Of a DNA stretch of 64,000 nt, positions 22,903 through 32,481 are shown piece by piece. The DNA comes from Camellia lanceoleosa (Eukaryota > Streptophyta > Magnoliopsida > Ericales > Theaceae), in contig CM045763.1 in the NCBI GenBank assembly GCA_025200525.1, positions 64,491,018-64,555,017 on the forward strand. Direction: 5' to 3'. The notes beneath the pieces were generated by a model. The model saw only the letters and a program-made list of their open reading frames with translations, was not told the origin of the DNA and searched no databases. Position numbers and translations under genes: made by a program. Every line of letters starts with the position of its first letter. Positions within the stretch are counted from its first letter, which is position 1.

Positions 22903-23480
22903 GGGGACAATGAGGCAAGTGGTAGATGCAAAGCCCAAACAGAAAAAGACCCTTCTACAACACTGAAGAGGGACCAAAAATATGATGTTTTTCAGTAGAT
23001 AACAAGCCCCAAATCAGTATAAAAACATGCTCAAAATGCAATGCAAGATTAAGGCCACAAGAAGGCTATAACACAAAGTATACAAAATATTCATCAAACA
23101 GCCAAAGACCCTTAATGAAACATGACAAGGGGGTCAAAATATAGCCACTCTCAGCTCTGATCATGGCCGAAAAACAGAAGAAAGATAAGCTAACAAAACA
23201 TGCAAAAATAGGGACCAAAGAGGGGTACAATGGTAAGTGGCACATGGAGGTCTCAAACAGTGATGAGCCCTTCTTCAATGTTGAAGAAAGGATCAAAATA
23301 AGCCTATCTACAGTTTACATCATGCTCCAAAACAGATTTCACATAGGCCAAAAATACTATGCAAGATTATGGCATACAAAGGGGTAATGAAGCAAGTGTA
23401 AGATGGGGGTCCCAAACAAGGTAAGACCCTTAATAAAAGATGAAATAGAGCTCAAAAAAATGCCACTTTCAGTTTTGGTC
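22903..23480. repeat. imperfect tandem repeat of about 158 bp
   Basis: Four diverged units start near 22903, 23070, 23228 and 23386. Each has 'caatg.gg.aagtg', 'caaaca', 'gacccttct' or 'gacccttaat', and 'gaa.aggga.caaaa' in the same order. Confidence 0.6.
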
Positions 23481-23813
23481 GGAGCTCAAATATATAAGAA
23501 ACTATGGCTTAGATATGAAGTAAGAAAAGACTAGAAAAGGGAAGAAAATGATTCACCCTTGTAGAGTAACCCTTTGCTGCCTCTTGGACCAAGGAAAGCT
23601 GCCTTCTAGCCTTTGAGAAGACCTCCAAGCTACTGGAAATGGAGGTGGTGGTGTGGTGCTAGGTGGTGATGAAGAAAAGGGTGTAGAACTTGGATGTTTT
23701 GAGCTTTGGAGGAGGGAGATATGGAGGATGTATGTATGTATATATCAGATATATATCTATATCTCTGGTTTTTTGCTCCAAAACCACCAACCTCTTACAA
23801 TGGAGGGGGAAGG

Positions 23814-23828
23814 CTCTTTATATAGGCC
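23814..23828 (+). promoter_or_regulatory. TATA-like box of the LTR-like insertion
   Basis: 'ctctttatataggcc' is a well-formed plant TATA context in the distal quarter of the insertion, the place expected for the U3/R border in a large LTR. Its use as a promoter is inference. Confidence 0.35.
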
Positions 23829-25388
23829 AAGCCTAAGCTTCTAAGACAAGCTACAAAGGGTCAAAGGAGTCCAAGCTTCTAAGAGAAGCTATCCCAAAGT
23901 GCAAGCTTGAGGAAGCTTGACCCTTTGTCAAAGCTTTCCCAAGAAGCTTGATCAAAAGGGTGCAAAAGGTTGGATCAAAAGGGGTGCAAAGGCTCAAAAA
24001 GGCCACACATGTGTATGGGGGGTCGGGTCTGTGCATCCTAGCTGGCACAGCTGGCATGCACAAAGCCTGGAGGGTGCAAAGGGTGCAAACCGGCCAGAAA
24101 ATGAGGTCGTCGGCCAAAATTAATTGCCGGTCGGCTAAATAGAGTGCCAATGGGTGGTTGATGAGGTCAAAAAGTGCCGGTGGATATCCAGATTGAAGCC
24201 CCGGAAGTTAGCTTTCCAATGGCGCAAACCTTGCATTAAAATTCCTTCTGTGGAAAAAGTTATGCCCTTTTTGGTGAAGCCGCGCAGACTCGATCCAACC
24301 GGGATGATGCCCAACTTCAACCAATCATACCTCCCCCACCCGGACTTGGTTTTGAGAGATTCTTGAGTGCAAAATGAAGCCCCGGAAGTCTTCTTTCCAA
24401 TGGTTATGGCCTCATAGCTAAAATCCAAGTATGTAGATGAATAAGCCCGATTCAGCGAGGACTGCTCGACTCCCTTCCACTCGGATCCTTGCCGAACTTC
24501 TTCTCCAACTTGTTTTTTCCCCTCTTCTTCTATTTTCTTCAACTTCAAACCCCGAAGTAAGGTGTTTTGAAAGATTTTTCAAAGATTTCATCTCTCTTTC
24601 ATTCATTCTCCACTTTATCCTTGCTCGGTTTACCGAAAAGCGCACCATTTACCGAAATGCGAGCGTCGGAATATCGTGGGAATTTTATTTCAAAAATGTT
24701 TTGAAAGAGAGGGTTTTAAGGTCTCAAAACCATCCAAAATAATTTTGGTTCAAAATGGGGTATGAAGTTGAGATTCGCCTCTCTCCTTGTCGAAGAAACT
24801 GAACCTGCGCCCTGCACACCTTCCAACACAGAGCAAACCATTAGTCGCGCCCAAGTCTTAAGGGCAGTCAAAAATGGGGTGTCTACAAACGAGTTTTCCC
24901 CAAAAAAAGACTTCCTACGGGTCAGGGATGGTATTCGAAAATAAATTCCCGACAATTTTTGAGCCGAGAACGGTGATATGTTCCTTAGCCCCGGCCCGTT
25001 CCCTTCCTCGTCCCCGTTTTCCCGAACTGAAATTACTATTATACCTTTTTATATATATATAAACCAAACCTACACACCCTCATTCACACACAAGCCTCCC
25101 CTCTCTCTCTCTCTCTCTCTTTATACTTGGTTTAGGGTTTTTGATCTTGATGGTTCTGCGGTTATCCAAGCGCCAGAAATCGCCTCTTCCGTCGCTGATC
25201 CTCCATGGCCTTTACACCTCTCATTTGTGGCTTTCATCTTTGGATCCAGATCCAAATCCAAATCCAAATCCAGAATAGATTGTCTCCTCCGTTATCTCTG
25301 CTACCACCAACTGTGAGATCTAGATCCAAATCAGAATCAAGTTTTAGAGAGAGAATCCATGACTTCGACCAATCATCCATGGTGGGCG

Positions 25389-25390
<2 letters not shown>

Positions 25391-25477
<87 letters not shown>

Positions 25478-25478
25478 A
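25391..25478. repeat. compound microsatellite (CA)20 then (CT)n
   Basis: Forty bases of CA repeat are followed by about 48 bases of CT repeat with two T interruptions. A poly-T run (25538-25561) and a TA repeat (25588-25606) follow. All lie in the middle of the hAT-like element. Confidence 0.95.
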
Positions 25479-25881
25479 TCTGATCTGTGAGAATGACTCA
25501 TATCTAAATTTTTTTGTTAAGGCTTTCTAAGATCTTTTTTTTTTTTTTTTTTTTTTTTTTTAGGGTTTTCTTAGATCTGATAGATACATATATATATATA
25601 TATATATGTGGTGTATTTGTTTCAAACGAACACTGAATCTGATTTTAGTAAAAGGCAAAAGAATAGATCACTCTGTCTATCCAGCTGCATATCGGGATGA
25701 TGATGAATTAAAACATACTGATGATTGTTGTTAATAATGATTGTTAATCGATCTGATTTTGTTATGGTTTTCTTAGATCTTTTTTTTTTTTTTTTAAGTT
25801 GTTGATGGTGATTGTTGATGATGAATTGAAACATATTGAAAATAGATTTTTTTTTTTTTTGTTGCTATTCTTGTGTTGAAA

Positions 25882-25914
<33 letters not shown>

Positions 25915-26421
25915 TCAAGGTTTTTCGGGGTCGGGGAAACCCGATCCCCTGTTAGGGAGCCGAGAGGAGGGGGAATGGTGTACCCGTCAGGGATTGGAGG
26001 CGAGGACGAGGATTTTTTTACCTTCGGAGATTGGGGACAGGGAGTGTAATCCCCGGCCTCGCGTTGGCTTGTTGCTATTCCTAGTTGTTCTGTAATGGAA
26101 CTTTTTTGAAAGGATGATACAAATGAGTTATGCTTGTTGCGATAAAGAAAGATAGAAATGAAGGTAATTGGAAATATATCTAATTTTCTTTGACCGTGTG
26201 AATTTTCTGTAGATGTGGGAACTGGGTGAATTTTCTATGTTTGTGGTCATTGTTTGTAAATTTTGTGAATTTTCTTTGACAGTGTGAATTTTCTCTGGAT
26301 GTGGCTACCGTGTAAATTTTCTCTGGTTGTTCACTGTTTGTAATTTTCTCTGGTTGTTCAATGTGTGAATTTTCTCTACATGTATATATCTAATATGCTT
26401 GTTCCTATTTGTTCTGTAGGA

Positions 26422-27469
26422 TTTTCCCCTCATTTTTGCCATTATTGATGTTAAGAATAAGGACAATTAGTGTTGGTTTCTTGAACATTTGTGTCAGTTA
26501 TTGGGACCAGAGAGGGTGATAAGTTTCATATCAGATTGACATTGTGGCATTGTGGAAGGAATTGCAAGGTTTTTCCCTAATTGCCATCATGCATTTTGTC
26601 TTGAACATCTAAAAAGAAATTTGAGGGATATGTTATCATGTGGAAAAACAAATTTTGTTAGGGAGACGGTTGTGTCCAAGTTTTTAGAATGTGCATATGC
26701 TCCAACAAAGGCGTCGTTCCATTTCAAGTTAAATGAATTAAAAAGTGAGGGAGGAGACATTGTGAGTATTTTCTTGAGAAGTTTACCATATGAAAATTGG
26801 AGTCATGCGTATTTTCAGGAAAAACGTTATAACGAAATGCATTCAAATATTGTTGAGTCATTCAATTCACTGATATGAGAAGCTCGACACTTACCAATAA
26901 CAAATTTGGTGGACATGATACGGTTGCAAATCATAAATATGAGGTCAGATAGGAGGCTACTTTTTAGTAAATGAAATAAAGTTCTTTGTTCTCGTATGGG
27001 TAGTGTGTTGGAGAAGGCTTTCATGGATGAGAGGACGTGGAATGTGAGTTTATCATCCGATAATGTGTTTGAAGTGTATTATTTTCTTTCGGTTATGGTT
27101 GATCTTGGTTTGAAAACTTGTTTATGTCGGAAATGGAAAATAAATGGGTATCCATGTCAACATGCTGTTGTTGCGATTTTTAGCAATAAAAAAAATTTGA
27201 ATTTATTCATTAAACCATTTTTTTATGCTGATATGTATCTTCAAGCATACTCGTTTTCGATTGGCCCAGTTCCAACTGTTGAAAAGCCTATCTATACCAT
27301 TGATGATACTATACTTTTATCTCCATTAAGTAAGAGACCAGCTGGGAGGCTGAAGAAGAATAAAATTGTTTCTACTGGAAAGTTTAAAAGGGTGATGAAG
27401 CGTAGTCGATGTGAGAGTATTGATCGCCATAATAAGAGGCCATGTAAGGAACCTTTAGTAAATAGTTGA
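26422..27469 (+). pseudogene. Mutator-like transposase, 5'-truncated pseudogene
   Basis: Reading begins at FPLIFAIIDVKNKDN, a conserved stretch in the DDE catalytic region of plant MuDR/MULE transposases, and continues through VISFISD (catalytic Asp region), CHHAFCLEHLKRNLR (C2H-type segment) and SNIVESFNS. The SWIM zinc finger follows, with the pattern CLC...PCQH (27119-27163). The tail is basic (KRPAGRLKKNK), and the natural stop is at 27467-27469. About 350 residues remain of a family that is usually 600-800 long; the N-terminal DNA-binding part is missing. In-frame stops fall at 26468 (a Trp or similar position), after ISD, at 26876 and near 26970. It is flanked by MULE non-coding sequence, so it is the fossil transposase of that element. 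It could be confused with FAR1-type regulators, but the decay argues against a host gene. Confidence 0.85.
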
Positions 27470-28190
27470 GGACATCCATCCGTTTTAATTATTTACATTA
27501 CATTTTATTGATAGAATAATACATTTGGGGATATTAGAGGATTTTATGTTACATTTTTTGATGTTAGTTAACAGAGAGAAATTTGTATGCGCATGGATCG
27601 TATTACAAGATAATGTGTTTGTTGTGTATTGTGTTTTGTAATTTTCTCTATAATTTCTCGATCAATGCAAAACATACTTTGGGTAGTGTGTTTATAATAC
27701 TAGTCCAATTCATCCAGAGAAATTTTCCAATATCAAAGAAAATTACTTTGTGCATTATATTTTTTGAATTGGATGGTGTGAATTACTTTGTACATTATTT
27801 TGTACAAACATAATGCACTACAAATTACATGATCAAATAGGCCCTTCTTTGCATCATACTAGACAGATTTCTTTGTTACTAGAATTTTTTTGTGTGAAAT
27901 TTTGATAATTTCAAATCAAAGAGATTTCTTTACAAATATAATTTTCTCTGTGTAACCATCGATAGCAATGAAATTTTGAAGTTTACATTAGTAAAAATAT
28001 ATATATACTTTTTATGAGTATACACAAATATACATTGATAGGGGAATTTTTTTTGCTGTGTTTTTATCTGTATTAATATGCATTTTTTCTGCTGCTGCGT
28101 TTTGATCTCAGATCATAAGTGACAGACTCAAAGACTTTATGTTTTATGGTGTTTTGCTGTTGTTGCGTTTTGCCATTTCTAGACAATGAA
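27470..28190. other. AT-rich MULE interior, no gene
   Basis: Scattered 'agagaaa', 'aaattttc' words continue through this stretch. The open frame at 27583-27813 has no recognisable domain. Confidence 0.45.
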
Positions 28191-29640
28191 AACATAAAGA
28201 TGTCAACATTAAATTCTAGAGAAAATTACATTTACAAGCACACAATTAGTTAGAGAAAATCAAAGGAGCAAAATAAATTAATGTGGTAACATAAAATTAA
28301 ACATGCCAAAGAAAATTATACATGGTAGAGAAAATTAAACATGCCAAAGAAAATTACACACATGAGAGTATTAAGTGGTTTTTAACAAAATAAATCAAAC
28401 ATGGCAAAGAAAATTAAATATGCCAGAGAAAAGTAATATGACCAGAGAAAATTATACATGCTAGAGAAAATTACACACATAAGAGAGTACTAAGTGTTTT
28501 TTAACCAAATAAATCAATCTAGCCATAGAAAATTTTCATTCACAGAGAAATTTTCAATAATTGAGAAAATTAAACATACAAATACACAACTAGCTAGAGA
28601 AAATTTACAAAGCAACATAAATAAATATGGTCAGAGAAAAGTACATGCTAGAGAAAGTTAAGCCACTACCATCTAGTGTATTGAACCATTGTTTATGGAA
28701 ACATTTTGTAGACTAAGAACTTAAAGGTATGATTCAATATAGAGCAGGATACATGTACCCCTTTTGGGATCGTAGATTCGTGAAGTAAGATGAGATAACC
28801 TGAGATGTAACCATGATGGTTAATGGCTTATTTTTAGTGGGTTTTAACTAAATAAATCAATCTAGCCATTTCAATAACTGAGAAAATTAAACATACGAGT
28901 ACACAACTAGCCAAAGAAAATCAACAAAGCAACATAAATTAAACATGCTAGAGAAAATTGCACTATAGAGAAATTTGAATGAATTAAACTTGAATCAAAT
29001 TTGAAGGAAAGCGAGGTTGGTGTATATGTAAAAGAGCAGAGAAATTTGAAAATAACTGAGAAATTTTCAATAGAAAATCAATTCCACAAGAGATAAAATC
29101 AATTTCATAGTAAATTCCACCAAATAAGTTAAACATGCAAGAGAAAATTACACAACAGATAAATTTGAATGAATTGAACTTGAATCAAATTTGAAGGAAA
29201 GAGAGGTTGGTGTATATTAAAAAATTTAAGGGAGCAGAGAAATTTAAAAAACAACAGAGAAATTCTCAATAAAAAATCAATTCTATAAGAGATAAAATCA
29301 ATTTCATAGCAAATTCCACCAAATAAACATGCTAGAGAAAATGAATTCCATAGTAAATTTCACCAAATAAATAAATGTAGCCATAGAAAATACAATGAAA
29401 TTTTCAATAATTGAAAAAATTACATATAGAAGTACAAAATAACCAAAGAAACTCTAAATAGCCACATAAACAGAAATAAATAGGGAACAAATCATGGTAG
29501 ATAAAATTCAAAGAAGAAACATAAATCAAGCAAGCTATAGAAAATTCAAATGCTAGAGAAATTTATAGACACAAGTACACAACAAGCTTCAAGAATAAGC
29601 TCAAAACGCAAAGAAATTTCATTTTTCAAATTTATCTAGC
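28191..29640. repeat. dispersed 'agagaaaatt' motif field in the MULE 3' interior
   Basis: The word agagaaaatt or aaagaaaatt recurs dozens of times, commonly followed by 'acacac', 'aaacatgc' or 'atacatg'. It includes a direct duplication with period near 190 bp (28981 and 29171, both 'gaatt.aacttgaatcaaattt' followed by 'gaggttggtgtatat'). The inverse, 'aattttctct', is frequent at 26150-26400. Confidence 0.7.
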
Positions 29641-30197
29641 TTTTATTACGAAATTGAAACGGAATTGATAGAAGGCTATTATAAAATGCAATTAACTGTG
29701 TTTCCAGAGAAAAACTAATTGATTTGTAGAAAAACTTATCAGAGTGAGGATGAAACCCTAATTACGAACTGATATGTCTTGAGATGAAGATGCATTGTGA
29801 TGGAGATGAACTGAGATGACAATGGACAATGAAAATGTGTTAGAGAATTTTGTGAAGAAGGAATCGCAAAGATTTTCGTGGAAGATGATGAAACCCTAAC
29901 GTCGATCGTGAAGATGATTGTGAAACCCTAATGTTGCTGTTCTCTTAATCGTGGATATCAATTGTGGAACTCACAGTGGTCGAAATCCATTCACTTTTCT
30001 CGGTTGATTGTGAAGGGTATTTAGCTCTAAGAAATGAATAAAAAGCGCACGTGTTTTGGTTTAGAGACCTGAGGCATCATTCATTTTTTTAGTGTTCCTT
30101 ATACTCTAAATTGCTATTATTAGGGACCTTAAAAAAATTCTCCTTTATATTTTTTTCTTAAATTTTTTGCCTTGAGATGACTTTTGGCCAAAAGAGT

Positions 30198-30989
30198 AGC
30201 ATTTATAATTGTTTAATTAATTTTACACTTAATCTAAATTAAATGCAATTTATTCCTCCCCTCACATAGGTTTTAGTTTTAGTCTTCAAATGTGTAATTG
30301 TGACAAATCACGCTGGTCAAGTATAATTTTTTATTTTTATTTAGCCTCTCTTATATCTAAGTAAGGTGCATTTAAAAAAGTAAAAAAAAAAAAAATTTGC
30401 TTAAATTTAAAAAATATTCACTAAAAACAAAAAAAATACAAAAAATAAAAAATTCAATTTTCAAAAAACTGAATTCAGAAAACTAAATCAAACACACTGA
30501 TAGCATTTATAATTGTTTAATTAATTTTACACTTATAATCTAAATTAAATGCAATTTATTTCTCCCAAGATTGAACCCCATATAAGTTTTAGAATTGTGT
30601 AATTACGACAAATCAAGTTGGTCAAGTATAATTTGTTGTTTTTATTTAGCCTCTTCATACATCTAAGTAAGATGTATTTAAAAAAGTTAAAAAATTACTT
30701 AAAATTTTAAAAATATTTACTAAAAATAAAAAATATAAAAAATAAAAAATTTAATTTTAAAAAAATTGAATTCAAAAAACTAAAACCAAACACACTAATA
30801 ATATTTATAATTATTTAATTAATTTTACACTTAATTTAAATTAAATGTAATTTATTCCTCCCCCAAGTTTGAACCCCACATAAGTTTGTCTTCAAATGTG
30901 TAATTATGACAAATCACGCTGGTCAAGTATACTTTGCTGTTTTTATTTAGCCTCCCCTACATAAATTTGAACCCCACATAAGTTTCAAA
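30198..30989. repeat. tandem repeat of about 300 bp, nearly three copies
   Basis: Units start near 30198, 30502 and 30800 with 'atttataatt.tttaattaat'. Each continues with 'aaattaaatg.aatttattcctccc', 'gtgtaatt..gacaaatcac' and 'ggtcaagtata', and ends in an A-rich 'actaaaaacaaaaaatat' and 'aaccaaacacact' stretch. A fourth partial unit resumes after 31428. Confidence 0.8.
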
Positions 30990-31428
30990 TTTACACCATA
31001 TATTAGGTAAAAAGAAGTTTTTAACCTCTAAGGTATGTGGGAGCGTCAATATTTCAATCTAAATTTTTTAAATTTTTTATTTTTTATTTAAAAAAAAACT
31101 CAGTATTTATTAATTTGGTCAAAATCGCTTGATAATTATTTATTAACTTTTTTCAATTCACATGTCTTTTCACATGCCTGCATTTATTGATTTGGTTAAA
31201 ATTCCCTGATCAGTATTTAAAATCTCCTTATACAAATAATTATAGATACAATCCGTGTATAGTTACTGTAGTACCTTTTTCAATTTCTCCTATACACTAT
31301 GGTTAGTGATAAAATTGTTAAATTATTTTTATAAAAAATCTTACAAAACGTAATTTATATATTAAAAAAATCTAAAATAAATATAAATATCTATAATTAT
31401 TCCGTGCATAACACGGGTGATAGACTAG
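30990..31428 (+). mobile_element. Helitron-like insertion
   Basis: The 3' end has the hairpin CCGTGCATAACACGG (31402-31416), then gtgataga and CTAG (31425-31428), followed by T, as expected for a Helitron 3' terminus. The insertion splits the fourth unit of the 300-bp tandem repeat between 'tcaaa' and 'tgtgtaattatgac'. The third unit keeps the uninterrupted form near 30893-30910, which fixes both borders. The 5' end does not show the expected TC start, so the 5' border or family could be off by a few bases. No coding capacity. Confidence 0.65.
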
Positions 31429-31702
31429 TGTGTAATTATGACAGATCACGCTGGTGAAGTATAATTTGTTTTTTTTAATTTATTATTTAACCATCATATG
31501 TAGAGCATCTTCAATCTTTATTTTTTTATTATCAAATTTAAATTTAATAAAAAAATACTTTAAAATAATCTCCAATCATTTTATTTAAGGTTTATCAAAT
31601 CAATAAAGAATTATTTTTTTCGTCAAATTAAAAATTTATCAAAATTTTTATTTAATTTAAATTTGATAAAAAGTAAAAATATAAATAATTAAAAATTATT
31701 TA
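31429..31702. other. AT-rich upstream intergenic sequence
   Basis: It holds the rest of the split 300-bp repeat unit and AT-rich text ('aaatttgataaaa' and its inverse around 31540-31680). No gene. Confidence 0.45.
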
Positions 31703-32081
31703 GTGTGATTGGTTTCAGTTTTTTAGAAATTGAATTTTTTATTTTTTGTAATTTTTAGTGAATATTTTTAAAATTTTAAGAAATTTTTAAAATTTTTATA
31801 GATGCACATATTTATAAAAAATATTTTATAAAATTAATAAATACACAAAATATAAAAAATGTACTGAATTTTTGTTTTTTTAATTTTTTTGGTATTTAGT
31901 GAATTTTTTAAAAAAAATTTACAAATATTATATTCTTTAAATATATTTATGTTAGGGTATCTAAAAATTAAAAAAAATTATTTAAAATATTAAAAAAAAT
32001 TTATTAAAAACAAAAAATATATGAAAAATAAAAAATAAAATTTTCTAAAAAATATTTTCTAGAAAGCAAAACCAAATAAGC
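31703..32081. repeat. AT-rich MITE-like repeat, copy 2, upstream of the kinase gene
   Basis: It shares order and wording with the repeat at 16701-17098 ('tttagtgaatatttttaaaatttt', split by short differences, then 'aaaatgtactgaattttt'). It lies about 100 bp upstream of the CT-rich start region of the kinase gene. Confidence 0.5.
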
Positions 32082-32179
32082 TGATCTCTTTTCATTAAAT
32101 TTAAAAAAAAAAAAAAAAAAAATTCAGTTGGCGATGCTATTTGTAGACAGCCCGATGCTAATGCGCGGTGCAATTCAAC

Positions 32180-32228
32180 TCCTCTCTCTCTCTCTCTAAA
32201 CTCTATACTTTTATCTAAAAGTCACGTG
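32180..32228 (+). promoter_or_regulatory. CT-rich leader region and G-box (CACGTG) before the kinase gene
   Basis: A (CT)n stretch (about 32180-32198), common near plant transcription starts, is followed by CACGTG at 32223-32228, the G-box/ABRE core bound by bZIP and bHLH factors. A salt-stress kinase under ABA-type control is plausible, but this is inference. The transcription start is not visible. Confidence 0.4.
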
Positions 32229-32319
32229 CGTTGTGGCAGCCGAGTTAACTCACCTCCGACCTCTCCTGCTGTAGTTCCGGCGATCGTAATCAGCAATCAA
32301 TTTGTATCTACATACTTAT

Positions 32320-32358
32320 ATGAATGTATCGATCTTAAGGTTTTCTATGATCTCCTAA
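32320..32358 (+). other. upstream ORF (12 codons) in the kinase leader
   Basis: ATG at 32320 opens a 12-codon frame that ends at TAA 32356-32358. A second upstream start, ATG directly followed by TGA, lies at 32442-32447. Both precede the main ATG at 32482 if the leader is not spliced. Confidence 0.4.
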
Positions 32359-32481
32359 GAAGTGCATGTTCACAATTCGAACAATTTGTGATCGACTGGT
32401 TGTTCAATTCCTTGATTGATTGCTGTTGTTTGTGCTATTCGATGTGATTTTTCGACGATCGTAGTGAATTGTGGTGTTCTA

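Larger units (their letters stand above)
20626..24887 (+). mobile_element. 4.26-kb LTR-like insertion (giant solo LTR or LARD-like)
   Basis: It starts TGTAACACGCCC and ends GGGGTGTCTACA, paired TG...CA ends. The outer 5 bp are AATGG and AACGA, which differ only by two transitions. At 20780-20950 there is text often seen in plant repeats ('gagtcgccacc', 'gggtacgatcggggaagg', 'gagcaccccc'). A TATA-like 'ctctttatataggcc' lies near 23814. No gag or pol motif was seen on either strand, and the many short frames (for example 21760-22017, 24135-24548) have no recognisable domain. One large LTR of a Tat/Ogre-like element is my preferred reading. I could not find a second copy of its start within the insertion. 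Confidence 0.55.
20565..26083. mobile_element. hAT-like non-autonomous element, itself interrupted
   Basis: The left end TAGGGATGACAATTTGAA and the inverse of the right end (TAGGAATAGCAA) match the ends of the element at 62863-63968. Flanks are GTTGTTTC (20557-20564) and GTTGTTCT (26084-26091), a 6-of-8 match for an 8-bp target duplication. Without the 4.26-kb LTR-like insertion it would be about 1.26 kb, near the 1.1 kb of the other copy. The GC-rich ends (cccgatcccc, ggtcgggg) and an AT- and CT-rich middle are shared by both copies. No transposase is present. It lies within the MULE. Confidence 0.75.
19485..30145 (+). mobile_element. Mutator-like (MULE) element carrying nested insertions
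   Basis: A decayed MULE transposase (26422-27469) lies inside. Candidate terminal repeats are 'aggtcc..aataata' plus 'gatgcctaaggtccctcaacc' on the left (19485-19545) and the inverse of 'ggtttagagacctgaggcatc' and 'aataatagggacctt..ttctcct' on the right (30058-30143). 'agagaaaatt' words occur in both the left interior (20300-20430) and the right interior (28200-29600), tying the two sides together. I found no clear 9-bp target duplication, so outer borders are approximate. The hAT-like insertion at 20565-26083 accounts for half of its length. Confidence 0.55.

Noticed and set aside
25205..25483. Open frame with a THTH and SLSL tail
   Set aside because: It is driven by the CA/CT microsatellite at 25391-25478.
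26552..27469. FAR1/FHY3-type host regulator
   Set aside because: The DDE-region and SWIM motifs fit, but the frame is 5'-truncated, has several stops and lies in MULE sequence, so a fossil transposase is the simpler reading.
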